DNA from: a virus
DNA length: 46,318 nt
Direction: 5' to 3' (one strand)
IMG/VR virus record: IMGVR_UViG_3300042294_003496
Span: 1-46,318 of that record
Shown: positions 8,296-17,893 of the stretch, piece after piece
How positions within the stretch are numbered: position 1 is the stretch's first letter
How the letters are laid out: every line of letters starts with the position of its first letter
Translations under genes and position numbers: made by a program
Notes under the pieces: model-generated
What the model was told of the DNA's origin: nothing
Seen by the model: only the letters and a program-made list of their open reading frames with translations
Database searches by the model: none

Positions 8296-10689
8296 TCATT
8301 GTGGATTTAATTGTGGTTGTGCGCCGCCACAAAAGTCTTTTGGAACTACACTATAAACATTATTTTCAGGATTAAGGCACAGACAGTCGCCATTTGGAAG
8401 CGTATTGCAATTAGTCAGAGTCGGTTGAACCCACAAGAAACAACCATTTTGATTTGCAGGATAATACCTCCAAGGTTTCCAGAATTCCTCTGGCTGTGGA
8501 ATGCCATCTAATCCCCATCCATTTGGTGTTAGTGGTGACACTCCATCGGGTCTAAATCCATGAGGAGAAAAAGTCATTAATCCACTAGGACATTGTATCA
8601 TAAATCCACAAGGCGAGGGTCCACGCCCAGCCGCAAACTCAGGACTGGTGCAAAACCGAGAAATTATGGTTGTCATTCTAGCAAACCACACATAGTTCAA
8701 GACTGGCAATTCAAGAGGGTAAGGACACGGATTACCTTCTCTTATTCTTCTATTATATTCTCGTATTCTCCCATTCCAAAAATCCCACCAATGAGGTGTA
8801 AGTGGAACTAATTCTGGATCGCCAACATCGGGCTGACGATATGGCCGATCAGGATCATTTGGATAACTCTCAAAACAATCTATAAGTGGTCCTCGTGAGG
8901 CTCTACACAAATTGTATTTTCGCTCAAGATCCTCTAGAGGAATAGTTGGATCAGCCGGTACATATGGAACATATCCCTCATCGACAATCCAAGCGGGAAC
9001 TAACTTTGATCTTCTATTTAAAAGTGCAGGATTTGCCCTATCGACATATTGTTCTTTTAAGTCGTTCAATCTTACAAGCCAATTAGTCCACCATTGCGAT
9101 AATAGAATACAAGGTGCGCCAGGCGTACCATAAACACCAAATGGTCTTCCTCTACATGGATATGTAGTAGGGTCATCTTGCATCTCAGCATTACAACATG
9201 CTGCTACAAGTTCTGCGGGTGGAACAGGCCAGAAATCATGACTAGGATGATGTGGTCCCTCTGGTAATTCTGATGGGAATGAGCATGGAAATTTAGGTAT
9301 GGTTCCAAGTGGAGTTGCCCATTCCTCATCAGGAAAATTAGGAAGATCAGTCGGAAATATATCATCTAACCGAGCAGGATCAACAAATTCTGGTCCATAC
9401 CAACTTCCAGTTTCTCCTGGTGGTCCAGGTGGAAGAGTTTGTGGATCTATCAGCATTCTATTCGTGTTGACCGTGTTGACTGTTGAGGCGAAATACTTGT
9501 TCCAATATTGTTCGCACTCAAAACACTCTACAGTTTGATTATTACAATCTAAAGACGAAGAAACAGGTATTAAATTCAAGTCTGCTGGTGGTAGATCGAT
9601 TAGTTTCCCATTTGGTGGATATAATTCATCATATCCACTTGGTTTTAAACCAAAAACTTGACAGGCAAAAATAAACCAATTTCTCCATTCTTTGGAACTA
9701 GGATTTCCAACAACAGATGCAGATATCCTGTATCCTCTTCGAACATTCCAAACATCATAAGAATTTGCCATCGTTTGTGAAATTTTATCCCAAACACCTA
9801 TAGTAGGGGATTCAAATTGTCTTTCGTCCATGCGGAAAGAGGATATTCCAAATAGTGACGGCGCAAGATATATGGTTTCCCCATAATCTCCTCCGACTAT
9901 AGAAATTTCTGCTCCATTAGTTGCTCCTAGTCCAGCATTCGGATTATACTCTTGTGCATCAACTCCAACCATCGGTATTGCATTAATGGTAGAATATGTT
10001 GGTGGCGGGTCTAACATTGAATCTATAAATTTAGAATCAATTAATCTAATATCAGTTTCAGTGATTATTTTCTGTTTTGCCACAGGACCATAAAGATACA
10101 TCTTAGCCACAAATTGTATGTTTGATACCGTGATCTTCCTTGTACCATAATCTCCGTAACTACCATCATCTCCATCGCTGAGAGTAGATGAAGAAAAAAC
10201 TAAAGGAATATCCACATCCATGTCTGTCGGGTCAATTGCTTTGATTGTGAATGTAAATTCGGGACCAAACATCGGAAGTATCTGTTCCATTATCTGTAAA
10301 TTATCATCCATAGTTTTTGACATTATACTCAAGGTAAATGATATGTTGTATGGAACTCGTTCATAACGAGCGTATGGTTGATTGTCTGAACCAATCCCTA
10401 TTGTCTTTTGGATTGTGTTTAACTTCCTTGATGAATCGTATTGTAAATTTGATATTTCAAATGATAATCTCGGAAGATAAGTTTCCAATTTGACTGACTG
10501 ATCAAAATTAGTCCCAAGTTTATCTAATCTCGCAAGAAATTTTTGTTTTGGTCCATAAGCAATTGGAACTCTAAATCGTTCAATTTCTTTGCCATCTTCA
10601 TCTTTTCTAGAAATATAAATGTCATTGAACAGAGATGCGAAAGCAACTACAACTTTTCTAATCGTGCTGTGGTAATAATAGTCAGTCAT
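8296..10689 (-). CDS. gp15: Tail completion protein gp15 with a giant Cys/Pro/Trp-rich extension
   Basis: T4 gp15 (272 residues) caps the tail tube and sheath and joins the tail to the neck. Residues 1-225 match that family: the start MTDYYYHSTIRK, FRVPIAYGPKQKFLARL, KLETYLPRLSFEI, YNISFTLSIMSKTMDDNLQI and MEQILPMFGPEFT. The protein, however, is 797 residues. The remaining 570 or so have no counterpart in T4: 19 of its 20 cysteines lie after residue 380, with many Pro and Trp, a short GPPGETG stretch at 422-428, a CC-x12-C motif at 498-512, and repeated PLTP-x-W segments (629 and 719). The start overlaps the gp14 stop as TAATG. The extension presumably decorates the neck outside the tail axis; that is inference. 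Confidence 0.92.
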   Translation of the reverse strand: MTDYYYHSTIRKVVVAFASLFNDIYISRKDEDGKEIERFRVPIAYGPKQKFLARLDKLGTNFDQSVKLETYLPRLSFEISNLQYDSSRKLNTIQKTIGIGSDNQPYARYERVPYNISFTLSIMSKTMDDNLQIMEQILPMFGPEFTFTIKAIDPTDMDVDIPLVFSSSTLSDGDDGSYGDYGTRKITVSNIQFVAKMYLYGPVAKQKIITETDIRLIDSKFIDSMLDPPPTYSTINAIPMVGVDAQEYNPNAGLGATNGAEISIVGGDYGETIYLAPSLFGISSFRMDERQFESPTIGVWDKISQTMANSYDVWNVRRGYRISASVVGNPSSKEWRNWFIFACQVFGLKPSGYDELYPPNGKLIDLPPADLNLIPVSSSLDCNNQTVECFECEQYWNKYFASTVNTVNTNRMLIDPQTLPPGPPGETGSWYGPEFVDPARLDDIFPTDLPNFPDEEWATPLGTIPKFPCSFPSELPEGPHHPSHDFWPVPPAELVAACCNAEMQDDPTTYPCRGRPFGVYGTPGAPCILLSQWWTNWLVRLNDLKEQYVDRANPALLNRRSKLVPAWIVDEGYVPYVPADPTIPLEDLERKYNLCRASRGPLIDCFESYPNDPDRPYRQPDVGDPELVPLTPHWWDFWNGRIREYNRRIREGNPCPYPLELPVLNYVWFARMTTIISRFCTSPEFAAGRGPSPCGFMIQCPSGLMTFSPHGFRPDGVSPLTPNGWGLDGIPQPEEFWKPWRYYPANQNGCFLWVQPTLTNCNTLPNGDCLCLNPENNVYSVVPKDFCGGAQPQLNPQ

Positions 10690-11582
10690 TAAAATAATTC
10701 TCCGAACGGATTGTTCTCATCAAAGTTCAAAACATCCAACGATTCGTTTTCAATCTCATTATTTTTAGCCTCATTCCCTATACCCATCTTATCATTAATA
10801 CCAAAGACCTCTGCGTATAGTGAATTGTCTTTATTCACAAGATACTTCAATGACGAACTTGTGCTATACAACCACTTGCCAGAAACATCGGTAAGAGAAA
10901 GTATCGGCGCAGCCCCTCCGCTGTCGTATAGGTAAACTTTCGCCCGTGCAGTTTCTCCCTCATATCCTCCCGTAGTTTGACCGTCTTGGTATTGATATAC
11001 GATGTCGCCTTTTGCGAAAGATCCTGTTCCATAGACACCCCCCAAGGTAAGTTCAACCTTGTATCCAGTTTCATCGTTGATCGCATCTATTTCATTTACA
11101 CCCGTATTGAATTCTTCCTCACTGTACTGGAATAGTTCACATGTCAATTGGTAAGAAAATAATTTTCCCAATTGATAAAACGGGTTTTCGTGTTCAACAA
11201 ATTTGATCTCAAATAATCCACGATTAAGAGGTAAGAATAACAAATCACCTTCTAAAGGTCTTTGCATTCCTGTTTCTCTGATGAATCTTTTTCTTGATAC
11301 TGTAAACTTGACACTATCACGGACTTCAAATCCAAATTTAGTGAATGTGTCTCCACCTTCAAACGCTTGTGTTGTATCCATGTACATTTCTATCATTTTG
11401 AAGGTATTGAATTTGGAATACCGAGACTCTCCAAATAAATCATCTCGCTTAACCAAACTTCTTGGAATATAATACATCTCCATACCATGAATTTTAATTG
11501 CTTCAATGGTAAGATCCTCAACCAGATTTTGTTCTGGAAGATAGTTTTGATTGTTGAGTCTGATGTATGGATTAAGTGCCAT
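10689..11582 (-). CDS. gp14: Neck protein gp14
   Basis: Neck protein that, with gp13, closes the filled head and forms the platform for the tail. It has 297 residues against 256 in T4. The family start is clear: NPYIRLNNQNYLPEQNLVED, then IHGMEMYYIPRSLVKRDDLF-type block, and FKMIEMYMDTTQAFEGGDTF at about residues 60-80, followed by FTVSRKRF and GDLLFLPLNRGLFEIKFVEHE-type segments. The C-terminal 60 residues are Asn/Asp/Glu-rich and vary in this family. It lies one base after the gp13 stop region and overlaps the gp15 start as TAATG, so gp13-gp14-gp15 form a tight unit. Confidence 0.95.
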   Translation of the reverse strand: MALNPYIRLNNQNYLPEQNLVEDLTIEAIKIHGMEMYYIPRSLVKRDDLFGESRYSKFNTFKMIEMYMDTTQAFEGGDTFTKFGFEVRDSVKFTVSRKRFIRETGMQRPLEGDLLFLPLNRGLFEIKFVEHENPFYQLGKLFSYQLTCELFQYSEEEFNTGVNEIDAINDETGYKVELTLGGVYGTGSFAKGDIVYQYQDGQTTGGYEGETARAKVYLYDSGGAAPILSLTDVSGKWLYSTSSSLKYLVNKDNSLYAEVFGINDKMGIGNEAKNNEIENESLDVLNFDENNPFGELF

Positions 11583-11583
11583 T

Positions 11584-12420
11584 TTATCCCATCATAAAAT
11601 CTGCTGGTAGTTCGTACTTCGAAATGATTTCTTTTTCAAGATTTTCAATTTCTGTTGTTGCTTCTTGGGCTATCTCAGTTCCTCTCAAAGTAATATCACC
11701 GGGTAATTTGACTCCGCTATATTTACTGAGATTAACGCCCCATTGCTTTTTCATTAGTGCTGTTGCATACCTCTTCAACAGTCTGTCTTCATAAATTTCA
11801 GGGTAAATTCTTGGGTCTAATATTCTGTAGCACTCTATAATCAAATAAGATCCTGGTGCAACTTGCTGAGACCAATTCATGTCTATGTAAAGACGATTTT
11901 GAACTCTATTAAATCTAACACTCTTGTCTGGAGACAAATATTGTCTGAGGAGTGTGAGGTACTGTTGGGTTAGATCGTATTGAACTAAATCAATCGTTCC
12001 AAATGTATAAAGATCATTTAGTGCATATTGATATCTAATATCGAACATGCCGACCGACTGCTGAGTGAATGGGAATATTCTAGTTACACTCGTTATGAGG
12101 TTTTCGACCAAGACATCTTCATCAGTTCTACCTTCTTCAGTAGCGTCAAATATGGCATCTGCGTTTTCTAATCCGCCACCGATTTCTTTTCTATTTGTTG
12201 CCTTGAGTTCAATATATCCCCGAGTGATATCAGTAGCAGTAACCTGATATTTCAGGTATACTTTTTCAACACCATCGAAATGGTATTCGGAGAAGAAGCG
12301 GAGAGCGTCATCAAGACGATCTTCAATTTGTTCATCCGCTATGTTTATTTCGACTACGGGTGCGCCGAGTGCCCTTAGGCAGTAATCCTTCAGTTTCTCC
12401 CGTGAGTTTATCGCTGGCAT
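11584..12420 (-). CDS. gp13: Neck protein gp13
   Basis: Head-completion and neck protein acting with gp14; 278 residues (T4 309). The start MPAINSREKLKDYCLRALG followed by VVEINIADEQIEDRLDDALR is the conserved gp13 N-terminus in T4-like phages, and the acidic helix FFSEYHFDGVEKVYLKY follows. That N-terminus fixes the ATG at 12418-12420, with AGGAG seven bases upstream, even though it lies 89 bases inside the preceding reading frame. A GATAAATA late-promoter-like box lies 20 bases before the start. It begins the gp13-14-15-16-17 neck and packaging block. Confidence 0.95.
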   Translation of the reverse strand: MPAINSREKLKDYCLRALGAPVVEINIADEQIEDRLDDALRFFSEYHFDGVEKVYLKYQVTATDITRGYIELKATNRKEIGGGLENADAIFDATEEGRTDEDVLVENLITSVTRIFPFTQQSVGMFDIRYQYALNDLYTFGTIDLVQYDLTQQYLTLLRQYLSPDKSVRFNRVQNRLYIDMNWSQQVAPGSYLIIECYRILDPRIYPEIYEDRLLKRYATALMKKQWGVNLSKYSGVKLPGDITLRGTEIAQEATTEIENLEKEIISKYELPADFMMG

Positions 12421-12874
12421 TCGATGTCTCCTTCAGAGGGTATTTATCCTTTACACTAATCCTCTTCATCTGAAGTTCATCTATTCCAGAATCATTTAGG
12501 CTCTTTTTTTCAACTATGTGTTCCCATAGAGCGACTACGAGTTCATCAATGTTCGGAAATGCGTTTTTCCTACATCCAGAAGGATCAGTAATTGCATTTA
12601 CTTCTTCGTTAACCTCGCTGTCTTCTTTTCGGAGCATTCCTAGGAGAGAAATAAAATCTTTCTTCCTTTGAATGTATCTCTCACCGTCTTTCCATTTTCC
12701 ACTAATAGTGCTTGTTATTCCATTTGTGCGAACTACCAAAACTTCACCATTATAATTCAAAGCCTCCATACCCGACTGAGGGTTATAGTTTGGCTCAAGA
12801 ATTTTAAAAACTTCAAATGGAATCTCCAACCCATCTATGAATATTTTATTGCCGATTTGTTTGAAAGATGCCAT
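12332..12874 (-). CDS. Unknown protein between fibre A and neck gp13
   Basis: A 180-residue protein. The N-terminal 60 residues (GNKIFIDGLEIPFEVFKILE, then NYNGEVLVVRTNG) look like a small beta domain of the sort found in fibre-associated or tail-assembly proteins; the middle (about 65-85) is a charged helix; the C-terminal 30 residues are strongly basic (TRRTRSRNKHSG). The last 89 bases overlap the start of gp13 in another frame. The ribosome binding site AAGG lies within the final codons of fibre A. Its place after a collar-domain fibre suggests a fibre chaperone or fibre-attachment protein, but I do not recognise the family. Confidence 0.8.
   Translation of the reverse strand: MASFKQIGNKIFIDGLEIPFEVFKILEPNYNPQSGMEALNYNGEVLVVRTNGITSTISGKWKDGERYIQRKKDFISLLGMLRKEDSEVNEEVNAITDPSGCRKNAFPNIDELVVALWEHIVEKKSLNDSGIDELQMKRISVKDKYPLKETSNASDKLTGETEGLLPKGTRRTRSRNKHSG
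12441..12448 (-). promoter_or_regulatory. Putative late promoter for gp13
   Basis: Minus-strand GATAAATA inside the 180-residue reading frame, 20 bases before the gp13 ATG and followed by GAAGGAGA. Same form as the box before gp19. Confidence 0.6.
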
Positions 12875-12877
12875 GCG

Positions 12878-15800
12878 TTAAACCTTAGGTGGAGAATATG
12901 TTGACTTATCTGAGAATATATTAGTTGTACTCTTTGGTCCGGATCTAGCACTCGTAGTGTTCACACTACTTGAGTCAAAATTAATGAAAGACCTTTGAGA
13001 AATTATGGTTGCGGCGGCAACATCCCTTGATGTTGCTTTAACAGAAATATCCGATGCGACCGCAGAGATTGTTGGGATCTGAGATTTCCCTCCGTAAAGA
13101 CTCGGATCGTGATATGTGAAATCACATCCAGAGGCAAATATCGCATAATCTTTCGGTGAAACTCCAGGCTCATTCGGACGCAATGTTCCTGATCCCGAAA
13201 CTTGTGCTGTGCCTCCTGAGTGTCCCGATGCCCCTAACCAAGAAACTGGTGCATCAGCAACTATGTTTCCAACTCTAATACTTGAGTTGAAGGCAACAAG
13301 AGCAGGCGAAGAACGAATAATGGCAGCACTATCTTTAGACGGATCATCTAAGAATACTCTTGAACTATTCGCAACTATTGCTACACCATTTCTAGCAAAA
13401 ACAGTACTATCCTTTATTTCTGCTTTTGCTCCCGATGCAAGTGAAACACCAAATTCGTTTCTATTTACGATTGCTCCCTTCACAGATAAAGATCCACCAT
13501 CAGATGCAATAGCAGAATAATTACCTACAAAAGATGCTTTGTTTATAACTGCTCTTCCGGTATCAGTTATATGAACCGCTGTCGGGAACCCATAAATCCC
13601 CACTCTGTCAGCAATAAACACATTACCTGCGGACTGAATTCCAACTGAATTAGATGTTATTTTACTATTCCCTTCAACATTTGTGTCAGGGTCCGCAATA
13701 TTTACAATCATGATTGGTTGGAGATTGAAAGTATCTGATCCACCACCGATATAAACATTTGTGTTTCTATCTGCAACCAAGAATCCATTATCATTATTCA
13801 CATGGAAAATGGTTTTCATGATTGTCATTGCTGACAATCCAGATGCTTGTCCTGCACCTGTACCAAATGTTGCCCCATAAGGAACTCCAAGTGGAGGAAG
13901 TGAAGCACCAGTTGTTGCAATCACAGTGACAGGATTGTGTGGAACTTCAAGGGTGAAACTTGAATTCTTCGATCCCCCTGTAGCCCATCCATTGAGAACG
14001 CAAGGATAAGAACCAAGTAAAGAAGTCAAGAAACCGAATGTTGCTCCCGATGCTCCGGTGTATCCACCAACCGAAGTTCCCGCAGTGTAACCTAAAGGAA
14101 CAACATTTGTGAATCTCAAGTGTCTACCTTCAATGAGTGCATAATTTCCCGTTGCAACTAATGGGTTTGCGTGTCCGGTTGTACTAGCAAGACACTTCAA
14201 GTAGAAACGATTGTTTTCCGTAGCACCTGTGGCAGAATAAGCATAATCAATTCCAACTTGACTTATCGGGATTTCAACAACGGATCCAGGCCCACCGCCA
14301 ATTGCTATTTTTCTCGTCCCGAATACTGAGAAGGGTTTGTCCATCTCATAGACACCGGGCAAGAAGACGAAATTCATTTGCTTTGAGTTTTCGTCTTTTC
14401 TTTCCTCAACCAGTATTAAATTGGTTGTGCTACTTATATCTCTTTCCTGATACCGAGTTGGCATAGCGAAAACAGATCTATATGAACTTTCAAGTTGTGT
14501 TAGGTCAGCAGGTTCTTGCGGATTGATTTCATTGAAATGCTGAACCCCATTGAAGAATTGAGAGAAGGGTGTGTTGTTGTTCGTTAGTCTATCTGTAAAA
14601 TAATTCCAATTAGTAGGATGATTAACGGATCCCGAGAGACGAGATAGTGTAGTAGATGTTACAGGAGGAATTCTGCTGCCATCATAAATCGTGTTTTCTC
14701 CAACGAAAACTGATGTCTCAAGGAAAGCCCCTTCTGTTGCTTCGCAGGGACATGCCTCACCTGGAGGACCAGGAGGACCATTGCTGCCATTTTCACCAGG
14801 AGGACCAGGAGGTCCACCGCCGCCACCCGGTCCTGGAGGGCCGGGCGGTCCTGTTGGGCCAGTATTACCTGTATTTCCCATTGGACCGGTTGGACCAGGA
14901 AGACATTCATCTATCAAAATCCCGCCAGGATTTTTCCAACGAATAATCCAATTACAAGAAACATAAGGTGGCAAGATGCTAAACGCATCATCACTACCTG
15001 TTACTTCTGAAGATGCTAAAGTTGATTGGAATGTAGCGGCTTGTGTGGGTTGTCCTGCGGCAACATTTAAATAGTATGATCCTGCTGATGTGGTAGTAGA
15101 GGTGACTTTACTGTCGTGTGAGTGACTCGGCATTTCATCTTCTGTAAGAAGATGCGTTTGAGATCCTGCAATGTCACCACGACTAAATCCCGTTGAAGTC
15201 AATCCAACACTTGATCCTACTCCGAATATGGTTCTAGCACGAAGATCAGGAACGAAGAAATAGTCACTAGTAATTCCAGTCACTTCTCCATGTGCTAGAG
15301 ATTGAACTGTAATTGTTGATACGACTCCACCGCTCAAATCACCAAAACGAGTTGATGTGTGAGCGGTTGTAGTATCTGGATGGTCATTGATATATCTAAA
15401 TGTAACAGTTTTATTGGGGTCATCAATGGCAACAACATCTGCAACAACAATGCTGTCATCTGCATTCCAACTCAGTTTATATTTTGATCCGACAACAATA
15501 TTGTGTATATTACTGCTTCCCGGACCCGCTGCTGGTTTATCTTCAAGTTCCTCAATGAACTTCAAACTGAGTCTATCATTAGCCGTTACTCCAGTTGAAA
15601 TTGCATTTTCCAAACCAATTATCTTATATGAATCGCCTATCTTGCTATAAAGCGTAGAATATTCGCTCTTGCCTAGTGCATCACCAGCACACAACATCCA
15701 ATTTTGAGGAACTTCATTTGCCTTGCCGCCCCAAGAAATTATAGAGCCGACAGGTGTGAAAAGAGAAGATCCTTCTCCACCGCCACCACCTGGTCTAGGT

Positions 15801-16225
15801 AATGCATTAATTACTAATCCGTTTTTATTTGCAGTTGCTACAAAAAGAGGATGATAAATTGCTGACTGATCAGTAGGTGCAGTAGGTGTCAGATAGCCCT
15901 GTGTACCACTACCAGGTGAAAGATAGTACACAAAACCATTTGTTAAACTAGTCGAACCGTCATCAATTGATATTGTAGCAGAACCAAAATCCATTTCTCC
16001 CTGGTAAACAAGAACAAATGTGTTTGCAGTAACAGACTCAACTATACCGCATGAGTTTGAGTTTGCTATAGTATTTGCTCTGGCAACAACATATAAACCA
16101 GTAGCACTATCACGCCTGACAACCATTCCTGGCTGAAAGGAGTGGCCGACTTGCGTGATAGTGTTTCTGATGGAGCGTCCGTCACTGGATCCGCCCCCTT
16201 GAATTGGTAGTGCGCTAAATGCCAT
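12878..16225 (-). CDS. Fibre A: collar-domain, collagen-like, beta-helix tail fibre
   Basis: A 1115-residue fibre. Domains seen in order: a small beta adaptor (about 20-145, with [13 protein letters not shown]); a phage tail collar domain (about 155-430; start [10 protein letters not shown], core [35 protein letters not shown] and the metal-binding HSH of PSHSHDS at 368-370, ending VSCNWIIRW); a collagen-like Gly-X-Y stretch at about 444-490; a Cys-containing hinge ACPCEA; and a long C-terminal part whose last 250 residues repeat short beta strands with Asn/Ser/Gly turns, as in right-handed beta-helices. It lies where T4 has genes 12 and wac, just before neck gp13, so a short-tail-fibre or whisker-like role in host recognition is likely. 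Start has AAGGA seven bases upstream. Confidence 0.92.
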   Translation of the reverse strand: MAFSALPIQGGGSSDGRSIRNTITQVGHSFQPGMVVRRDSATGLYVVARANTIANSNSCGIVESVTANTFVLVYQGEMDFGSATISIDDGSTSLTNGFVYYLSPGSGTQGYLTPTAPTDQSAIYHPLFVATANKNGLVINALPRPGGGGGEGSSLFTPVGSIISWGGKANEVPQNWMLCAGDALGKSEYSTLYSKIGDSYKIIGLENAISTGVTANDRLSLKFIEELEDKPAAGPGSSNIHNIVVGSKYKLSWNADDSIVVADVVAIDDPNKTVTFRYINDHPDTTTAHTSTRFGDLSGGVVSTITVQSLAHGEVTGITSDYFFVPDLRARTIFGVGSSVGLTSTGFSRGDIAGSQTHLLTEDEMPSHSHDSKVTSTTTSAGSYYLNVAAGQPTQAATFQSTLASSEVTGSDDAFSILPPYVSCNWIIRWKNPGGILIDECLPGPTGPMGNTGNTGPTGPPGPPGPGGGGGPPGPPGENGSNGPPGPPGEACPCEATEGAFLETSVFVGENTIYDGSRIPPVTSTTLSRLSGSVNHPTNWNYFTDRLTNNNTPFSQFFNGVQHFNEINPQEPADLTQLESSYRSVFAMPTRYQERDISSTTNLILVEERKDENSKQMNFVFLPGVYEMDKPFSVFGTRKIAIGGGPGSVVEIPISQVGIDYAYSATGATENNRFYLKCLASTTGHANPLVATGNYALIEGRHLRFTNVVPLGYTAGTSVGGYTGASGATFGFLTSLLGSYPCVLNGWATGGSKNSSFTLEVPHNPVTVIATTGASLPPLGVPYGATFGTGAGQASGLSAMTIMKTIFHVNNDNGFLVADRNTNVYIGGGSDTFNLQPIMIVNIADPDTNVEGNSKITSNSVGIQSAGNVFIADRVGIYGFPTAVHITDTGRAVINKASFVGNYSAIASDGGSLSVKGAIVNRNEFGVSLASGAKAEIKDSTVFARNGVAIVANSSRVFLDDPSKDSAAIIRSSPALVAFNSSIRVGNIVADAPVSWLGASGHSGGTAQVSGSGTLRPNEPGVSPKDYAIFASGCDFTYHDPSLYGGKSQIPTISAVASDISVKATSRDVAAATIISQRSFINFDSSSVNTTSARSGPKSTTNIFSDKSTYSPPKV

Positions 16226-16249
16226 CCGTTAGTCCTTATGTAACTTGAC

Positions 16250-16256
16250 TATTTAG
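16250..16256 (-). promoter_or_regulatory. Putative late promoter for fibre A
   Basis: Minus-strand CTAAATA in the 58-base gap after the glycosyltransferase, 24 bases before the fibre A ATG, leaving a leader with AAGGA. Confidence 0.6.
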
Positions 16257-16283
16257 ACAGCAAACTACTCAGTCCACCAAGTA

Positions 16284-17480
16284 TCACCCATTTGGCTCTG
16301 TTAACAGAGCCTCCGTGGCGAACTTGAGGTTTGCTTCAATTCTTTCTTTCTGGTCTTGCGGGAACTTACCATCATTTAAAAGTTGCATTGATGCTAGACG
16401 AGATTCACGATAATGCTCAGTCCAATATGATGAAATAGCAAATTCATCAAGGATTGCCCACTCGTAGATACCTTGACCAACAAACAAAGCACCTTCAGGA
16501 TATCGAATCTTTAATGCCTGCTTGGCGAAGCGATAAGCCTGATCCCAGCGGCAGTATGTCCGACAGAGTCTAGCAGCAGCCCATAGGCTCTCTGCTCTCC
16601 AAGGGGCAGCCTGGTAGGCTTGGAAATATGTCTTGACGATTTCATCGAATGACTTGTTGAGAATTTCCATGATTCTACCCGCCTGATAGTACGAGTAGAA
16701 AACTTCTTCATTCCAACCACCAAGTTCTGCTCTCTTCAAGTATGCAGAAAGTGACTTTTCCCACTGCTGCGAATCACGGTATGACTGAGCAAGATAGAAA
16801 TGATATCGGTTTAGATCCTTCTCATCGACCTTACCTGATTCAAGTGCTGCCTCAAATACTCTTGCATCTTTCTCATACTTATCAGCAGATTTAGATCTAT
16901 TACCATCTTGAATTGGAGTATTGATAAATCCACGGGCAAAATCTCTAGTTGAGATCTGATCATGGCAATCAACATACTCATGAAGAATTCCACGGTAGTA
17001 GAATTTCTTGTGATTGCTTGTCAATTGTGGACGATGGTACTTAGTCTGTCCAAACATTGCAAACACATTGTAGAGATCAGCAGTTAGACCCTTCTTGAAA
17101 GTCTGTGGATCAAAGCCAGGATCGAAAACAAGAATCTCGTCTGCATCAATCATGAGGCTATAGTCGTGCCCTGTCTTTTGGGCGTACTCTAGAGCCTCGC
17201 TTCTATTCGTTCCGAAATCTGTCCAAGTGCTTTGGTGTAGTTCACCGGGGATGCCATTTCGATCAAAGAAATCCTTAATTCTTTGCTGCGTTCCGTCAGT
17301 TGAACCTGTATCAACAATAACCCAATAATCGATCACAGGAAGAACGGAAGCAAGACATCTTTCGATGACATGTGCCTCGTCCTTTACAATCATGCAAAGG
17401 TTGACCGTAGGAATTCCGCTCTTATTCGTCTTAGTTTGCGTGTTTTGAATCGTAGGCTCAAGAATCGCTGTTTCAGCCAT
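16284..17480 (-). CDS. Glycosyltransferase family 2 with C-terminal TPR-like repeats
   Basis: A 398-residue enzyme expected to transfer a sugar from a nucleotide sugar. The GT-A fold is clear: TVNLCMIVKDEAHVIERCL (about 25-43), the nucleotide-binding VDTGSTDGT at 56-64, and the DxD-type metal site IDADE at 111-115. The second half is helical with paired aromatic/Leu residues (YHFYLAQSYRDSQQWEKSL, then AYRFAKQALKIRYPEGALFV), typical of TPR. The start at 17478-17480 is chosen over an ATG four codons upstream because GGAG lies six bases before it. Standing between two fibre genes, it most likely modifies a fibre or another virion protein, or a host glycan; the substrate is not shown by the sequence. 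Confidence 0.93.
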   Translation of the reverse strand: MAETAILEPTIQNTQTKTNKSGIPTVNLCMIVKDEAHVIERCLASVLPVIDYWVIVDTGSTDGTQQRIKDFFDRNGIPGELHQSTWTDFGTNRSEALEYAQKTGHDYSLMIDADEILVFDPGFDPQTFKKGLTADLYNVFAMFGQTKYHRPQLTSNHKKFYYRGILHEYVDCHDQISTRDFARGFINTPIQDGNRSKSADKYEKDARVFEAALESGKVDEKDLNRYHFYLAQSYRDSQQWEKSLSAYLKRAELGGWNEEVFYSYYQAGRIMEILNKSFDEIVKTYFQAYQAAPWRAESLWAAARLCRTYCRWDQAYRFAKQALKIRYPEGALFVGQGIYEWAILDEFAISSYWTEHYRESRLASMQLLNDGKFPQDQKERIEANLKFATEALLTEPNG

Positions 17481-17513
17481 TTTAATCTCCATTATGAACT
17501 GTTGAGTCTGAAC

Positions 17514-17520
17514 TATTTAG
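17514..17520 (-). promoter_or_regulatory. Putative late promoter for the glycosyltransferase
   Basis: Minus-strand CTAAATA in the gap between the 113-residue gene and the glycosyltransferase, 33 bases before the preferred ATG. Confidence 0.55.
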
Positions 17521-17548
17521 CAATCGATTATGAGATGATATAAGATGT

Positions 17549-17890
17549 TCAAGAAATTTTCGTAATTTCTGGATAAACAGTTATCATTCCTTGAACTACT
17601 CTTTGGACATTTTCACTGCCATTCGAATGTAATTCCACATCATAAAACCAAACTCCTGCCTTTATGTTTGCAGTATTTGTTGCTGACATAGAAACTATAA
17701 TATTGCCCGTAGATCCTGTTATTGATGTGGTTAAATTGACTCCCGTTGTTGACGAGTAAAATCTACGCATCTGTGAATATGCTGTATAACCTATTGAAAT
17801 GTCCGTGGGAGACCCGTCACTTCCTCTTACAATATAAGAGAAAGAAAAGTCTGATCCTTGATCCATGTCTCTGTTGATCGATATTGCCAT
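17549..17890 (-). CDS. Small beta-sandwich fibre-associated protein
   Basis: A 113-residue protein. Its pattern resembles the small N-terminal domain of BppU-like baseplate/fibre proteins: an opening MAISINRDMDQGSDFSFSYI-type strand, a GSPTDISIGYTAYSQMRRFY segment, and the end KAGVWFYDVELHSNG followed by VQRVVQGMITVYPEITK. Such domains are common near tail-fibre genes of marine myoviruses. The start has AGGATAAGTT immediately upstream and overlaps nothing; the fibre B stop is three bases away. A role in attaching or capping the neighbouring fibre is inferred. No enzymatic motif is visible. Confidence 0.85.
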   Translation of the reverse strand: MAISINRDMDQGSDFSFSYIVRGSDGSPTDISIGYTAYSQMRRFYSSTTGVNLTTSITGSTGNIIVSMSATNTANIKAGVWFYDVELHSNGSENVQRVVQGMITVYPEITKIS

Positions 17891-17893
17891 AAC

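Noticed and set aside
14656-14966. Open frames on the plus strand and in another minus frame over the collagen-like region.
   Set aside because: They are produced by the repetitive GGN-CCN composition of the Gly-X-Y codons of fibre A; no ribosome binding site or family resemblance.
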